Source: Glandiceps talaboti (lineage: Eukaryota; Hemichordata; Enteropneusta; Spengelidae). From it: a stretch of 64,000 nucleotides of DNA. Under the pieces are notes generated by a model, which made no database searches, was not told where the DNA came from, and was given only the letters and a program-made list of their open reading frames with translations. Below are positions 24,801-39,800 of the stretch, one piece after another. The stretch is taken from positions 27,120,725 through 27,184,724 of the forward strand of contig NC_135555.1 of NCBI RefSeq assembly GCF_964340395.1, written 5' to 3'. Each line of letters begins with the position of its first letter. The first letter of the stretch is position 1. The position numbers and the translations under genes were made by a program.

Positions 24801-27800
24801 AACGTAATGCAGTTATTCCGAAATTCAAAACGAAATATTTGTATCGGGAAGTGCTTACGGAAAAAGTGAAGTTTAGACACACAGAACCACTATAGATAGC
24901 ACCGTGGATCTGCCGCCGGACAGAGTAACATCATAATAACGTTTGACTTGACTTTGGCCACGACTCTGATTACTAATTAATGAGATGACGTCAATATACA
25001 TGTACTAGGCTTCCGCGCCATTTGCAATGTGATCTTGTGTATCACATTCCAGTCGAATGACCTCGATTTGCCGTGTTTCTATGATGCTACACTTGTATTA
25101 ATCAAAACAACAATTAGAATAACTGAATACTCATTTTATCCACTGCTTGGTGATATTTTTATTGCAAGACACTCCAGGAAATCTTCAAGTCAAATTTTAC
25201 ACTGTATGTCACCCTTAAAACCTTCCCTTTGTGCATCTCCACCTTGACTCTGTAGACTATATATTAGAATGGCTTTTCATTCTGTAGACTGTCTGTTTGT
25301 TTGCACATAATACTATCGATATCTCACCTGATGATTAAGCCTTACAAAATCTGTGTATCTTCTAAAAACAAACCAGTTGTCCTTGGTTGATGTCTGGACA
25401 TGAAGTTTGAAGACCTGTTGAAAAAAATAAGAAAATAACTATAGTGACATTGACAAGACAGAAAGATTGCTATACATGTTGATTAACGTAGCAGTATGGC
25501 TACATTGTATTTTTCATCCATTATGTTGTTGATTAAAAAAATTATGAAAAATTTATTAAAATATTACAAACAAACTTACAGCAAACATCCTTCTTCATAT
25601 GAGTGTTTCAATGCTATTATTTTGCGCTTGTTTATGATTACTGAAACATGACACCAGTAAATATGAAAATTTAATATATTTAATATTTTGATTTCGTTCT
25701 CTGAGAAAACAATGTTTTACTCTTTTCTTTGCATTTATATATTCCTTATAACATTTTCCAACTTCTCTCGATGGTTTTTGTTGATATCCATCTTTGTTTT
25801 TTTTTCAATAAATTTTTGAATTTGTAAAATTTGGTAAAAAATTATTGCTTCTATTGAGACACCGTGTTCACAAATTATACATGGTACGCCAAAAAACCAC
25901 TGAAGGAATATTTTTAAAATCATATTTTATAGACCAAAAATACCGCCAATGGCATTGTAACACAACTATACAGTTTTTAAAAATGTTTATCCATATGCTA
26001 GTCCATGCTAACAATAGGTGTTCATTTGCTGAATGATTCCCTGTCTGAGTTGTGGCTTTAGACAGGGAAAATTTGCAAACAAAATGGCTGTGCGGCGGTT
26101 ATATTGGATCGTATCATGAAACAACTTAACGTGCATATGTGTGCCATTGCATGTTGCCCCTGTACCAAGTTTGAAAAAAATCGGTCCAGGCATCTCCAAG
26201 AAACGGCTGCGGACGCACGGGCACACGGACAGGCGGAACCCAATCCATAAGTCCCCGTCCCGGACTTCGTCCGGCGGGGACTAATAAATACATAAATGGA
26301 GAAGGTAGCAATATTAAAGCAATATTACATAAACAATTCATTTCTGATTTTAAATGCTTTGTATATAAAGAGGCCGAGTTGCCTAACAACACGCTCGTTG
26401 TCACAGGAAATTAAATCGATGAATTTGAAAAACGTTGGTTGCCTCCAGTAATACTGTAGAATGTACTTATGTCTAGTAGCCTCGTATTTAGGACATACTA
26501 AAACAAAATGAAATTCATCTTCGATAACAGAACAACTAGAACACTGCCTTAGTTCCAGTGCCTTTCTAGGCCTGGTCCATCTACCTGACTCAATTTCAAG
26601 GTTATGAGAAGACACTCTTAATCTAGTCAGGGCTTGTGTGAACCGATGTACTGTAATAATGTTAAGATAGGGTTTAAAACAAAAACTATCAAAGTGCTTG
26701 TAAAGTCTTGCTCTTGTTGAGTTACCTAGTCTACTGTTCCAATTCTGTGCAAAGTTATCGGACAAACGCTGCTTGACGAGTGCAAGGAACCTACCCCCAT
26801 CACCCACACCCTGCTGAAACCAGGCATACATGTACATTACCCCTAGCTCAGCAAAAAGATTCTTAACGGACAATGCCCAGCTGTGACGTCTGGGGTATTG
26901 CTGCAAATCAGAAATTAAAACATTGTATACTCTGTTAATGTATTTCTTTGAATCACTTTGTATAATCTTTAACCAAAACTTTACAATTCTATATAAACGT
27001 ACAATGCGACAAGGCAATCTACCAAGCTCTCCATAAATAAAATCATTCTGAGTGCTCTGTTTAACACCAAGTAGTTTTTTACAAAATAAAAGGTGAACTC
27101 TTTCAATAGCATCAGCATGAGCAAAACCCCACATTTCAGCACAATAATTCAAAATTGGTGAAACTAAAGTATCAAATAAATATAATACATGACTGGGAGT
27201 AAGATTTTCAAATTTTTGCAGGTAAGTATTTAATTGAAATATGGCTTTCTGTGCTTGACCAGCTAAGGACAACTGAGCTTCAGCAAAAGATCCCCAAGGC
27301 GTGAAAACAATCCCAAGATACGTAAATTTATTTACAAAAGAAAGTATTTCTTGGCCATACTTAAAACACAAGTTTCTCTCCAAAGAGCCACCCTTTCTGA
27401 AAATCATAATCTTGGACTTTGAAATATTTACTTTCAGACGCCACTTTTGACAAAAATTATGCAAAATATCAAGCCCTTTCTGAAGACCCGCTCTTGTTTC
27501 AGAAAAAATGGCAATATCATTGGCATAAAGTAACATAAACATTTTGAAATAACCAACATCAAGGCCCTCTCCACCATTAAGAACAAATTCATCTTCGATA
27601 TCATTAACAAAAATGGAGCAAAGGAACGGCAACAGACATTCACCTTGCCTAACTCCAGCAAAGACTGTAAACTCCTCACTCACTTCATTATGAAATTTAA
27701 CATGGGATTTAGCTTCCTTATACATAGACATGATGATATTCAAGATTTTTCCCTGCACTCCGGATTTAATGAGTTTGTACCACAAATTATCTCTAACCAC

Positions 27801-30800
27801 AGTCAAATGCCTTAGTAAAATCAATAAAACCACACCAAAGTCTTTTACCACAATTAAGAAGGTGTGTAATCAGCCCATGAAGAACAAAATTGTTGTCAAT
27901 CCCCTGACGAAAACCTGCTTGTGCTTCAATGTACACAGAGTATGTTTCTGCCCACTCAGTGTTTAATATTCAAGTAAACAGTTTACCTAATGTACTTAAC
28001 AACGTGATTCCACGATAGTTACCAACATCGTGAACATTTCCTTTCTTGAGCAGTGGTACAATATCTCCAATAGCCCAGAGTTCCGGAAAATACCCAATAT
28101 CGAAAATAACATTAAATAAATTACATGTATACAATACATTGTACATTTAATAAAGTTGGTGAGCTATTCATTAAAAATTCATTAAGTATCTTGTCTGGGC
28201 CAGCACTTTTTCCATTGTTCAATTGACTTATTGGCTGTGTGATTTCATCTTTGGACACCTCACCATCAAGCTCACTGAACATAACCTGGAATTCATCACT
28301 CACATATCTCACAAGAGTAAACTTAACATCAACATCCGCAGTGTAAAATGGGTCCCTGGGGTTGTTCACCTCACGAAAAAAGCCGGCGAACTCTGAAGTG
28401 TCAATTCTCGGTTTCACACTATGTGCAGCCCCTCGAAGCAATTGCCAGTACTTTTTGGCATTTTGTGTACGCAAGGAAACCAAATTAAATGTTTGATCCT
28501 CATTGTATTTACGCCTAGCCCTGCGTAGTGCATTTCTGTAATTCGAACGCGACTTAATCATATTTCGCCTATTAAAATCATTCTTGTCACCCCTGAAAAT
28601 ATCCAATGCCTCATAAAATTCTTTCTTTTTGTCTTTGCATGGTTGATCTAACCACGGAATGTTATTGATCCTATTATGTATCAGAATGGGAATAGGATTA
28701 CTTTTGAAATTAATATCTTTACGCATTGGTGATGCACACGACTCTATATGCTTTACTAGGACATTTAACTGTGTATCAACCATACTACTATCAACTCCTG
28801 TAACTGATAAATTGCCTATAATACTTAGAAGGGTCTCTTCAGACTCGTTCTTCTGAAGGTTCTGAATATATCTGTCGGCCAACAATGGACTCCACCTGTA
28901 GATATAATCTACCTTACTTACATCATGGGCGTCTGCTTCAAAAATTTTGCGTTTGGTTGTACTATTCAACAGAGAAGTCGAAAAAGAAATAAGGCAGTGA
29001 TCAGAGACAATGTTAGGGTCAGCAACGCAGAATGAGTTAAGACTGTCAAAAATATTTTTACTCGCTAACACAGTCAACTGTACTCTGACCATTGTGTGTA
29101 TAACATGTAAATTTACCTATACCATTGTCCTCACCACATCTACCGTTCAAAATTCTAAGTGAACTTTGTTTACAGAATTCCAGTAAAAGTGTACCATTTG
29201 CATTTATACCCAGCTTATCCTGAGAAACCCTAGGTGAACAAACGTCAAGAATGTATTCATTAGGGACAGGCACATGCACCTGACTATCATCGACAATGTA
29301 GTCCGGCCTTTCACCTGTTCTCGCATTCATGTCCCCACATACAATAAATGAACAACCAGTGAAATTGGCAGATAATTCCTCCATCTTTTCAAGAATCCTG
29401 TCAAATACAGACCTGGAAACAAGTGTCTCTCTGCTAGAACCAGAGGGAATTACATAACAAAGACATAGAAATAAAATTGTGCTGTTATTCTCAATACGAA
29501 CCCACGCTATGTCTTCAGCGTCTGAATTGACAAACTTAACTTTACTAAATATGGTTGATTTGAAATATAAAATAAGGCCTCCAGAATTGCGTTTAGTACC
29601 AGGTTTCCTAAGCGTCCTATTTAAAACAATATATTCAAAATCCTCTACAACTAATTCAGTCTGTTCCGATGTCCAAGTTTCAGTGAATAAAACTATATCG
29701 TGTGACTCGAAAATTTCTGCAACCTCAGGTAACTTTAATTTGCTAAAACGTTTACTAACAAGGCCCTGTGCATTTAATAAGGCAATTCTAAGCGGTACCT
29801 CCTCCAGATCTCCCTATGGAACCAAAGTGCTGTTGCTTGACGACTGCGCTGAAACTTGGCTTGCAATGTCAACATACGACGACTCAGCCTTGGATGAACC
29901 AATTTCAGATGTGGGCCGTACACGACTCCTCGCAGAAAATTCACTGGATTCGCGATCTTTCATAGGATCTTGTTGGGAGTACTATTTAAATGAATCTTCA
30001 TCCGAACTATGTGAACTGTATGACCCATCGGAAGAATTGTCGACGCGGCGACCTTCGTGAATCGTAGTAAACTTGTGTGATGGGCCTGCAACACTAACGT
30101 GACTTACGCTATCCGATGACACCTGTTGATCCGTACCTCTGGCATTAACACTACGATCGTTGTTTGATACTGATTGAGCACGCCGCCCACTAAGTACTTT
30201 ATTCCAATCTGGAAAGCAATCTTGGGTGATTTCACCATTTACCAATAACTTGGCTGGATATGTAATTGAAACTCGGTTGACCTTGTTGTTCCTCGCTTCC
30301 TTGTAGATTGGCCACAGTGATTTCCGAGCCGCTACAATCTCAGCTGGGTAGTCGCGATTAATGCCCAAATCTGAACCCTTCAATCGATATGCGTTCTTCA
30401 TTATAATCTCGGTATCGTAGAAGTCTCTAAATGTGACAATAATTGGTCTCGGGAAGCGCTTATTACTATAACCTAGTCGATGGGCTCTCTCAATGTACAT
30501 ATTATCACTTATACCAAGTTTCTCATTAATAAATGTACGAATCAATGAAGAACAGTCTTCTTCACGGGATTCAGCAATACCCCTAAAAATCAGGTTTCTT
30601 CTGCGACTACGTGCTTCAATGATAGAACGATACTCAAGTAACTTCAATCTATCTGCATAAGATTCTATGGAGAACTCAACTTTCTTTAAGCGAACTGGTA
30701 ATTGTAATAATTTGTTCACCTGGATGCCTGTGTTACTTGTTTTTGCTTCAATTACCTCAAGTTTTTTCCAGGATTAAGGAGAGAATATCACTTGACACCA

Positions 30801-33800
30801 TATCTTGCTGTTTCCCTTGTCCTTCTCCTGACCCAGTATTCATACGCTTCTGTTTGTCCAGAGCACGACTTCTTAAACCATCATTGGTGCCACTAGTAGT
30901 ACCTTCCACGAGGTCCACATCATCGTCGCCATCTTGACTTGAGAGTAACTCAAATCGATTACTACATGTACTTCTTAGACTCTGGGTACCAGCTCCACGG
31001 CTGTTTACACCACCACGACCACCGCTAGTCCTCACCTTAGAACTTCCCGTAACTTTAGGCATTGTCGTTTAAGAACTTATGGCAACTTAATCTACGGAAT
31101 CAATAGAAAATCAGGAGAGCGATTTCCTGTCGTGATGCGCTATCTGACATTACGTAACTCCCATATATTATATTATATACTGTTTAGAAAGACTGGACAG
31201 CCAGCTAGCATCATCGCAAACCATGGCCTGTTTTACGGCAACGTTCTTAACGAGCCCCCCCCCCCCCCCCCTAAATGTAGTGGTATAAATAATAACTCTG
31301 GTTTGCGAGAATGCCAGCTAAGTCACAATTATTAATCTGAATATCAATGAATACCAGTGCTCAAATTTATGATTCCTTTTTTCAGACAAGGAAAAAGAAC
31401 AACTTCAACACTAGTGAACATATATATGATTGCATAAAAACTTTGAGAAATCCTAATCCTGTAATCACTTGTTTCATTTTTAGAACTGTTACACTTCTAT
31501 GTTTATCATTCCCTCTTCAACTTCATGACAAGAGTTTAAATTTTGAAAAAAAAACAAAAAAAAACCACCTCCCCCTGACTTTAAAAAGTACCAATTGTGA
31601 ACGAAACACTTACAAATAATACAGTCAAACAAACAATGTATTTGTATTGATTACTGTTACTGGCTGTGTAACAAGATTTTGATGACAATGACATTGTAAA
31701 CTTGATATGGAAAGCTGTCATTGGGCGTCCTTGAAACTTAGAAATCTTGAGTCAGAACTATCAACAACATCAAAGTTATAATGCTTCAAATACCACTGTA
31801 ATTATTTTCTGATTGCACAACAAGTTCATTCTTCGTGTCTGACCGGGTGCGCATGCATCGGCCGTCTATATACAGGTAGTGGCTCACTGATTCAGTGCCC
31901 AACATTCATGTGTCACAGTCAACATCATGCAATACGATCCTCCAACACGGCTTTTCCGGAATCAAAATACATGTGCTCATTTGTTTCCCATTGATCTAAC
32001 TCATCAACAAATGAAAATCACACTCCGTCCATATTTTAATAAGGCTACTATGGCAGGTGGATATCCCGATTTCCCGTTGTAAGCTCCGTGTTTTGTACAC
32101 GTCCGTGTGTAGGTCAGACAACAATGAACACATGAAGAAAGACATCCATTTCGGCGTCTCGTCTACTCCATCTAATTATTCAATTGTAGATTAAGTTTAT
32201 CAAAGCTGATCTTTTTGTTGCATTTTTTATGTTTAAAACTCATTTTATAAATAGAACTGTGCGTTGTCACTGTATCTTATATGATGTCAACAAAACTGTC
32301 CTTTACAGAGTCAGTATACCTTTTGTGGGATTGATGCCAGTGCCCTGGACTTAGGTAATTTTGACGTCTGTCGTAAAATGAATGCACCCATGCAACGCAA
32401 GGTGGGGAAATTATTGTGTCTTTTGTAATTTTAGGGGGGCCAATGTTGCAAGGCCGCGGCCTCGGCAGAACACTGATAGGCCCCCTACAGGCAGTACCCA
32501 TTGGGGGTTAATAACTTGACATTCAAACAACAAACACAGACACATATTATTTTTCACATCAAATATTGAATATATAGTATCTAAAGTCCTGTTGATGATT
32601 CATAATGACAGGAAACTAGTACTACGGTATTACACAAACCACAGACACACCAAAACTCATATAATATCATCTCCTTGACTACATATGTACACAGTCATGT
32701 CACCTGGTACAGACATCATCCTGATTAATATAATGCTAAGGTCCATGTACATACGTACATATGAAACTATCAACAAATTACATAATTCTCAAAATTACCT
32801 CACCAGGGGTTGCCCCTTCTAAGGGGAATTCTTCACGTTTTTATCAAATATCAACATATACTATAATAAACAAATGCATTCAATAATGATAGACACACAG
32901 TAAGGTGCTACTAATAATACCATAGAAAGGAATACTTTTAGATTTTCATCCCTAAAATACTAGGATTTTAAATCTGTTTGATTGGTTCTAGTCTGGAACT
33001 TGGAAGAGGCAACCATTCTTGTGAATATCAACAGTGGATTAACATTAATAAAAATACACATGTAGGCAAAAAACAACATGAAGACAATACATATCACTTT
33101 TTTTTTATCATCTGTTGTTCATACATATCACTTTTTTTTTATCATCTGTTGTTCTTTTACAACATGCCTCGAAAGTTGACAAATTAGAATGGGAACCTCT
33201 TAGACAGATTGTTCTCACTTAATCATCAATTTCACATGTAATAGAGCGAAATTAAAAATTCCCAGACACATTTTTTAAGAACAATACCTAAGTACCAGTG
33301 AAAATTTCAGATGGTTGTGCAGAAGTGCTGTCGACTTTGAGACTTTAGAACTTAGTCTGGCAGCTTGAAAATGTAAATATATGACGTACAATTTGACATG
33401 CAGAACATTTCAATGCATGTCATGCAATAAAAATATCACGTAGCGGTGGATAAAACGAGTCTTCAGTTATTCTAATTGTCATTTTGTATAATACAATTTG
33501 TAACATCATAGAAACATGGAAAATCAAGGTAATTTGACTGGAATGTGATATGCAAGATAACATTGCAAATGGCGGGAAGCAGAGGAGGCTGGAAGGGGTC
33601 TCACGTGACACCCATGTGACCGTTTCGCGATAGCGCATACGCTGATGACCTCGGTGAGTACCTCATTCTTTTATCCGTTGTATTCCCATTTGCGTCATTA
33701 GTCTTTCGTTCAGACGATCACTATTTTTTAAAATGACCATTACAAGTGTCATGCAACATGGAAATCATGTTTTCAGTATGTTTAGTGTATCTAAAACGAA

Positions 33801-36800
33801 CACAAACTTTGGTACTCGACAAGTCAATGTTATCGATATCTACATTTCCGGGGTTTTCACCTCGGTCGTTTTAACACAAAATTATGTTTCTATGTATGCT
33901 TTTGTCACTTTTCTATTAATTACCGTCATGAATTTCATGGTTCTGCAGGGATCTTCCCAATACCCCAATTTATAATGTGCGTAAATTGTCACTACTTTTT
34001 GTTGAATTTCGATGTTTTCAAGATGGCGACCCATTGTGCGTGCATGTAACACGCAAAGTGGCTTGGCCATTGACGGCTGTCCTACACTTGCTGGCCGGAC
34101 GTGTTTATTGACACTCTTGTGTCGTGCATTGATCGTTACACGTAACACTAATCCAATTGTCAGCATTTCCTCTTGTATCCTTAAAATTTTGTCCTTTTCA
34201 CTCTTATCAAGACATTTTTCTGTTTATTTTCAGATTCGTCGCTATCGCTAGTCGATTTGCTGTGCCAAATCTGGACTTTCTTCTGTTCTTCATGTTACAT
34301 TTTGTCTCATATTAAACCATCTCTGTGTTGCCTTCTATAAATGTGTCTTGCTTGTGAGAAAAAGACCTGAATGTAATTTAACGTAAACCCCTTTCCTACC
34401 CCCTGATGATAGCTAAAGAAATAATTTAGCTTACATCTTACAAACTAATTGTTAAAAAAATTGATGTACAACAACGTCATGTATTACAAATTTGTATGAT
34501 AAACAATTGAGACCAAGGCCTATTTTATGTCAAAGCTTTAATATGTTCAGAAAGCACTCGTATTACGGATCCACATAGTGAATATTTTCCTCTTCACATG
34601 GCTTTCATGCCAGTCACTCAAAATATCAAATCTCGCCATTCCAGCTCAAAATTACATATATTACATCTACCTTGCTAGTTATATAATATTTCGCAATGCT
34701 TATATGATCAAAAATACTCATCATACGTTACCACAATTTGCGTAGCCTGAGCACATTTTGCTACATGTATGTTGCCAGACGAGCAAAACCATGTCGGATT
34801 AAAATATGCGAAACTGAGAGACTCGCACAATGTGTGGCAATATATAACTTTATAATACAAAGGCCGAAGTCTTGTTGTAGTTGTATTTATTTATTTATTT
34901 ATTTTATTTTATTTTTTTGAGCAAATGTTTGTATTTTGGAAGGTAGACATCTAACGTTTTAGTCAGCTACTGAGCTAGACTGAATAAAGTTGAGGAGCTG
35001 TACTTGGGACACTGCACTCAAAAATACGACCTGCTTACCCGAGTTGCCTTCATTCTGGTGTCACTATTACACACGATTGCAGGGTGATATCGAATTTGCA
35101 AGTTACATGTTACTTGAAAATATCTCAAACATGTGCGAAATCATATACCCTTTCGTGTAGGGTCAATGATGAAATTGGGTGTGCACGGTGATTTAAATTA
35201 CAGTACGGTAGTAGTTGAGCAAGTTGTGAGAAACTCGCCTGTTTCACAGTGTTTGCATTGTCACGTCACATCACTTGTCAATGGAGGTCACCTTCGATTC
35301 CTGGGCTGATCACCCACTTTCTACTGCAAATCTTGAGTAGACCTTGCAATGTCTATTTCTAACTATAGCCATTTAAATGTACACAAGAATCCATCTCTTT
35401 TGCAAAATTTTGTAAATTTTGGGCGAAACTACAAACGGGCGAAAAACCGGACCGAAATTTACGACCTCGGCGGGGTCAAGTATTCTTCACGAAAAATCAC
35501 AGTATTCCTATCAATAATTCCAAAATCCATTCTACTAGCACGGAGGGAGAAATATCAGTCGAAATGTTCGCTTTTATAGTATCCAATATGATGAATTATT
35601 GTGAAAGTTATGGCGAGTTGATGCCCCAAACTACGCGTACGGCTGGTGACCACTGAGCCAGCCACCATTGTAAACGTACGTTCACAAGCGTACACAATGG
35701 AGGCTCACTGCGTAATGAGCTTTCGCAGTTATTTTTACCCATCATGCTCTGCACCCCTTCCAGCCTCCTCTGGGCGGGAAGCTTAGAACATTGACATCAT
35801 CTCATCAATTAGTAATCACAGGCGTGGCCACAGTCAAGTTCAAGATTATGATGTTAATCTGTCCGGAGGCAGATCCAGTGCTATCGATAGCGGTCCTGTT
35901 TTCACAGCAGATTTCCAGATACAAATGTATAGTTTGAATTTCAGAATAACAAGCGAAATTTTGTAACTACATGTAGTAGCTTGTCCATTTTCCAAACCAT
36001 GACAGAATCACCATGTTACTAATTGTTCGTTCGTTAGAAGCTTTGAATGTGTGATGAAAGGGGGAAAGGGGTACATTATTTCACGCACTGTCACATAAAT
36101 TTAGGTAAAAAAATTAGTGTCTGCTAACTGTTCATAAGTACACATGCCGTTAAATCGAAGAGGCATTTTTGCCGACAATGTAAGCTGGTAAAATGTAATG
36201 CCCTGGACCTGTTAACTGAAGTTACGATACATCCATGCTGAATTTGGCTGTTACAATGAACACACAATGTTTCTATCAGTTTGATATGTGTCATGGATCG
36301 TTACATAAATAATCTTTTCAAATAGCTTGCTACACATTAAATTGTTATCTTTTAGTTACTTGTGGTGTCTTCCACTTTTTATTATCTGACGCATTGCTCA
36401 TGTTGGTATCTGAAAGGGCCAAGGCCTTTGATTAAAAGTAAGGTTCACTATTTATTATTACATTGTAGTATCGTTTCGTAAATGGCATCGACTGACATCA
36501 AAGACAGACGGATATTACAAATCTAGACTAGATTGTTACGGGTTTGTTTTGAAAATTGAAATACATAGCTCGGGTGATACTCATATCATACCCATTCGGT
36601 ATAACTCGGAGGAGTAGATGCACATAAATATTGACTGTTTTCTGAAAACAGGAAAAGTCTAGTCAATCATAAAACTGCCGTAATCGACATTTGTTAAGAA
36701 CGTGGAAGGAAAATGATTGGAAATTTAAAGACATTTCCGAACTCGAGATCGGATATGTGAGATATTATGGAAGTATTCCGGAAATACAAAGCAAGCTCAG

Positions 36801-39800
36801 ACCGCCATGAGTGATATTGCCAGGAATATTGCATGAGGTACAGCAGCAGTCCCACTGTTTTAGTACTTGTTCTTGATTACAATGTTTCAGCTTGCTTCAG
36901 ATTTGACCATGACCAAAGAGTTGACAATTTTCAAGTTTGTAAAAGTACAAGAATCAGATATGAGGACATGAGCAGTAAATCTAGACAGTATGGAACTATG
37001 TCATCAGTAATTTCAGAGACAACACTGTATGGGCAAGTGTCGGTATTCTTTGAGAGTTTTTACGTGTTCATTCAAATGCATTTACGTAAATTTATTTTTG
37101 TGTTATTGATGTTGCAACTTCTTTACTGGACGAGAAAGGAAGTTATACACTATAGTGGTCTGAGTCTGAATGTATTAATTCCATAGAAATACAGATCCAT
37201 AGATTGTAAATAATATGTTTACACACGCATCCTGACCAATAAAAGTCGTATCAGCATTAACATACATGTATGATGGTGTGATTTAGCCATATTCATTAGA
37301 ACCGACTGCTAGCAGTAATGATAGTTCCTCTGGCAGTGAATGAGTGAGGAAAATTGTGGTCAACCACAAAGACTGAATGACACTGCTTTTCACATTGTAA
37401 GTTTTTTGATGTAAATTTCACAGAAAAATGTAGTCATGGCTAGTACACATTATATGTAATAGTATACATGTGTTTAAATATCCACCATGCAAGTTTAGTG
37501 CTTGTTTTCTGACTATGCCTTGCTGTCTTGTACCGCAACATGACCCATCCTAGTGAATCCGTATTGTTTACATAAAGTGAAGACTGATATCAGCGTCCTT
37601 TGTTGACATAACTATTCAAATGGGTGGAAAACAGCTCCCACAGACAATCTCACTGTTACCTCAACACAAACACTGAATAACGGGACTTTGTATTTTTTTA
37701 TTGCCTGTATACAGTTGTCAATGTAAATTGTACATGTAGGTGACAATAACATTAGATGTAACATATTTACATTTTGTTACTTTTATCTGCAGATTTTGTG
37801 AATCCCATGCGATGCACTATACATTTGTACTCCCCCCTGAATGAAAGCACGAAATTGCACTTTTTTGGGATCTGGTATTGAACTTTGACAAGTCTAGAAG
37901 ATCAAAGATTGTTTACATGTAAACACATAAAGTTGCGTGTTGTCAACCGACACTACTAAGGTGACACTCATTAAAATGTCATTGAAATAAGAAATTGTAT
38001 ATTCTAATTCCAAATTATTGAATTCTAATCGAAGCAAAAATTATCTAATATTTCTGTACCCATCGAACATACAGAGATCGGATGAGAATGGCTTCACAAG
38101 AACACAACACAATGCAATGAGTTCCCCATAATATTCTCTCAAGTTGTTCAGATGTAGCATGTCATCACAGTATGTACATTCTATGACCATTCAAAATCAT
38201 CACGAAAGTAGACCAACACATTCGTCAAAGCAGAACGTTTTGTTGGATCATGAACTATCCCTCTTGAAAACTATGTGTACATGCACTTCATTTCATTTTT
38301 TAATTCATTTTTTTTACTGCATTCATTACCATCCACACAGTGACATGAAGTAGTTTCATCTTCTTTCAAAGCACGGCCCGTGTTCACTGAAGCCCGCCAT
38401 ACTGTGGTGTATTGCATATTGTCTCCAACCATTTTTGTTTTGCTTGAGTTTTTGATGGATAGACATGTCTTACGTTGTGGATTTATTTGACCTGGGAGCG
38501 TGAAGTGTTGACTGTACTTTGCTGTGTCCCTTCACTTAAGACATGTGTTTGGCATGACAGATACACAAAACAACAGAAACAAAAGTAGCAACATTGTAAT
38601 TAGCATTGCGCCTTTTTACTTTGATATGATTGCGACAATATGTTCATATGATGTATCAAAATGAAAACGATCGACTCTCAAGAACATGGAAATCACAACA
38701 TGCAATCAGACCACATTGTTTCCAAAAAACTACTATATGAAATATCATTTCAAATTATTTTATGTTTTCCTTTTTTCGTTTTGATGATGGCTACACCAGT
38801 GGTGTGGCCGGCCTCGGTAACATTTACTGGCTTTCACTGTATGGCGTCACTGTCCACTTTTTACGCGTAGTTTCACCCTTTACATTTACCTATATGTACA
38901 CAGTTATATCACTCGGAAATGTGTGTAGGGTGATCATTTCACTGTGGGTGCTGCTAAACCCACTGACAAATCACCAAGGAAACATTGTTGCCGGAAGACT
39001 GAACTGGTACACAACAATATGTACAGTTACAGAATTTGGCAAGCGTAATTAGTAATTCATAAATAAACATTAAACAAAGGCTTAGAAGGCTTTTGTAACA
39101 CGTGGGACCTCGACACCTTTCGTGAGCTGGTTGAGGTGCCGAAGTTACTCGAAGCACAGGGGATTAAGGGGGCAAGTATTTTTGTGATTTTTGTGACTTT
39201 CTTGCCAATGCGCATAATATTTAGTGGTATGAATACAATTTCATTTATTGTTATGGCAAAATAAAAATAATCATGAAAAAAAATTATCAACCTTTGCATG
39301 TACACTTTAAGAAATAGTGTAGCTATAACAAACAAGCGACCTATCGGTCAGAATAGCTCCGCTGGGTTTTTTTTAATTTAATTTTTTATTTTGGTGACAT
39401 GTAGAAGTGGTTCAGCTCTTCAGCTCTTCACTATGCAGTTTTGTTTTAGTGATGTAATACTAATAAAGTGGTTACTGGTTTCATATGATGTCTCACTATA
39501 AAACACATTTTACACAGAAGTTGGTAATGTATTGTACTTTTATACCATAGTCACCATTTTATAACAAAAATCTACTGTTATGAAAAATTGCACAAAATCT
39601 CAGAAAAAAATGACTGGGAAATGCACACAACAAAAAGAAAAAAAGAGGATTTTGAGGTTGGCTATAAATAATTCCAGTGTCTTACAGCTGTATCCCTAAC
39701 AAATTTACAAAGTCAACAACATTCAACTTGTACTAGTTGTGGTAGATATATATAGGGAAGAAATGTATTAATCGCCATCTTAGTTTCCGTACGGCGACAA

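Larger units (their letters stand above)
26283..31140 (-). mobile_element. Nearly full-length LINE retrotransposon, inactive
   Basis: A non-LTR element with a short 5' leader (about 75 bp), ORF1, ORF2 and a very short 3' UTR. Its 3' terminus reads CATTTATGTATTTAT on the minus strand, a simple tail of the kind LINEs carry. It lies in sense orientation within SNX16 intron 1. ORF1 looks like an L1-type RNA-binding ORF1p; ORF2 has an APE endonuclease, a reverse transcriptase and a C-terminal zinc knuckle. I leave the clade open. Several frameshifts, stops and a changed catalytic residue make it dead. It is inserted next to a family M end on one side and copy C of the CAGTGTTCTGCC family on the other. 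Confidence 0.9.

Noticed and set aside
29479-30060. 193-codon plus-strand frame
   Set aside because: It is antisense to the LINE ORF1 end and endonuclease start, whose minus-strand translation shows clear domain motifs.
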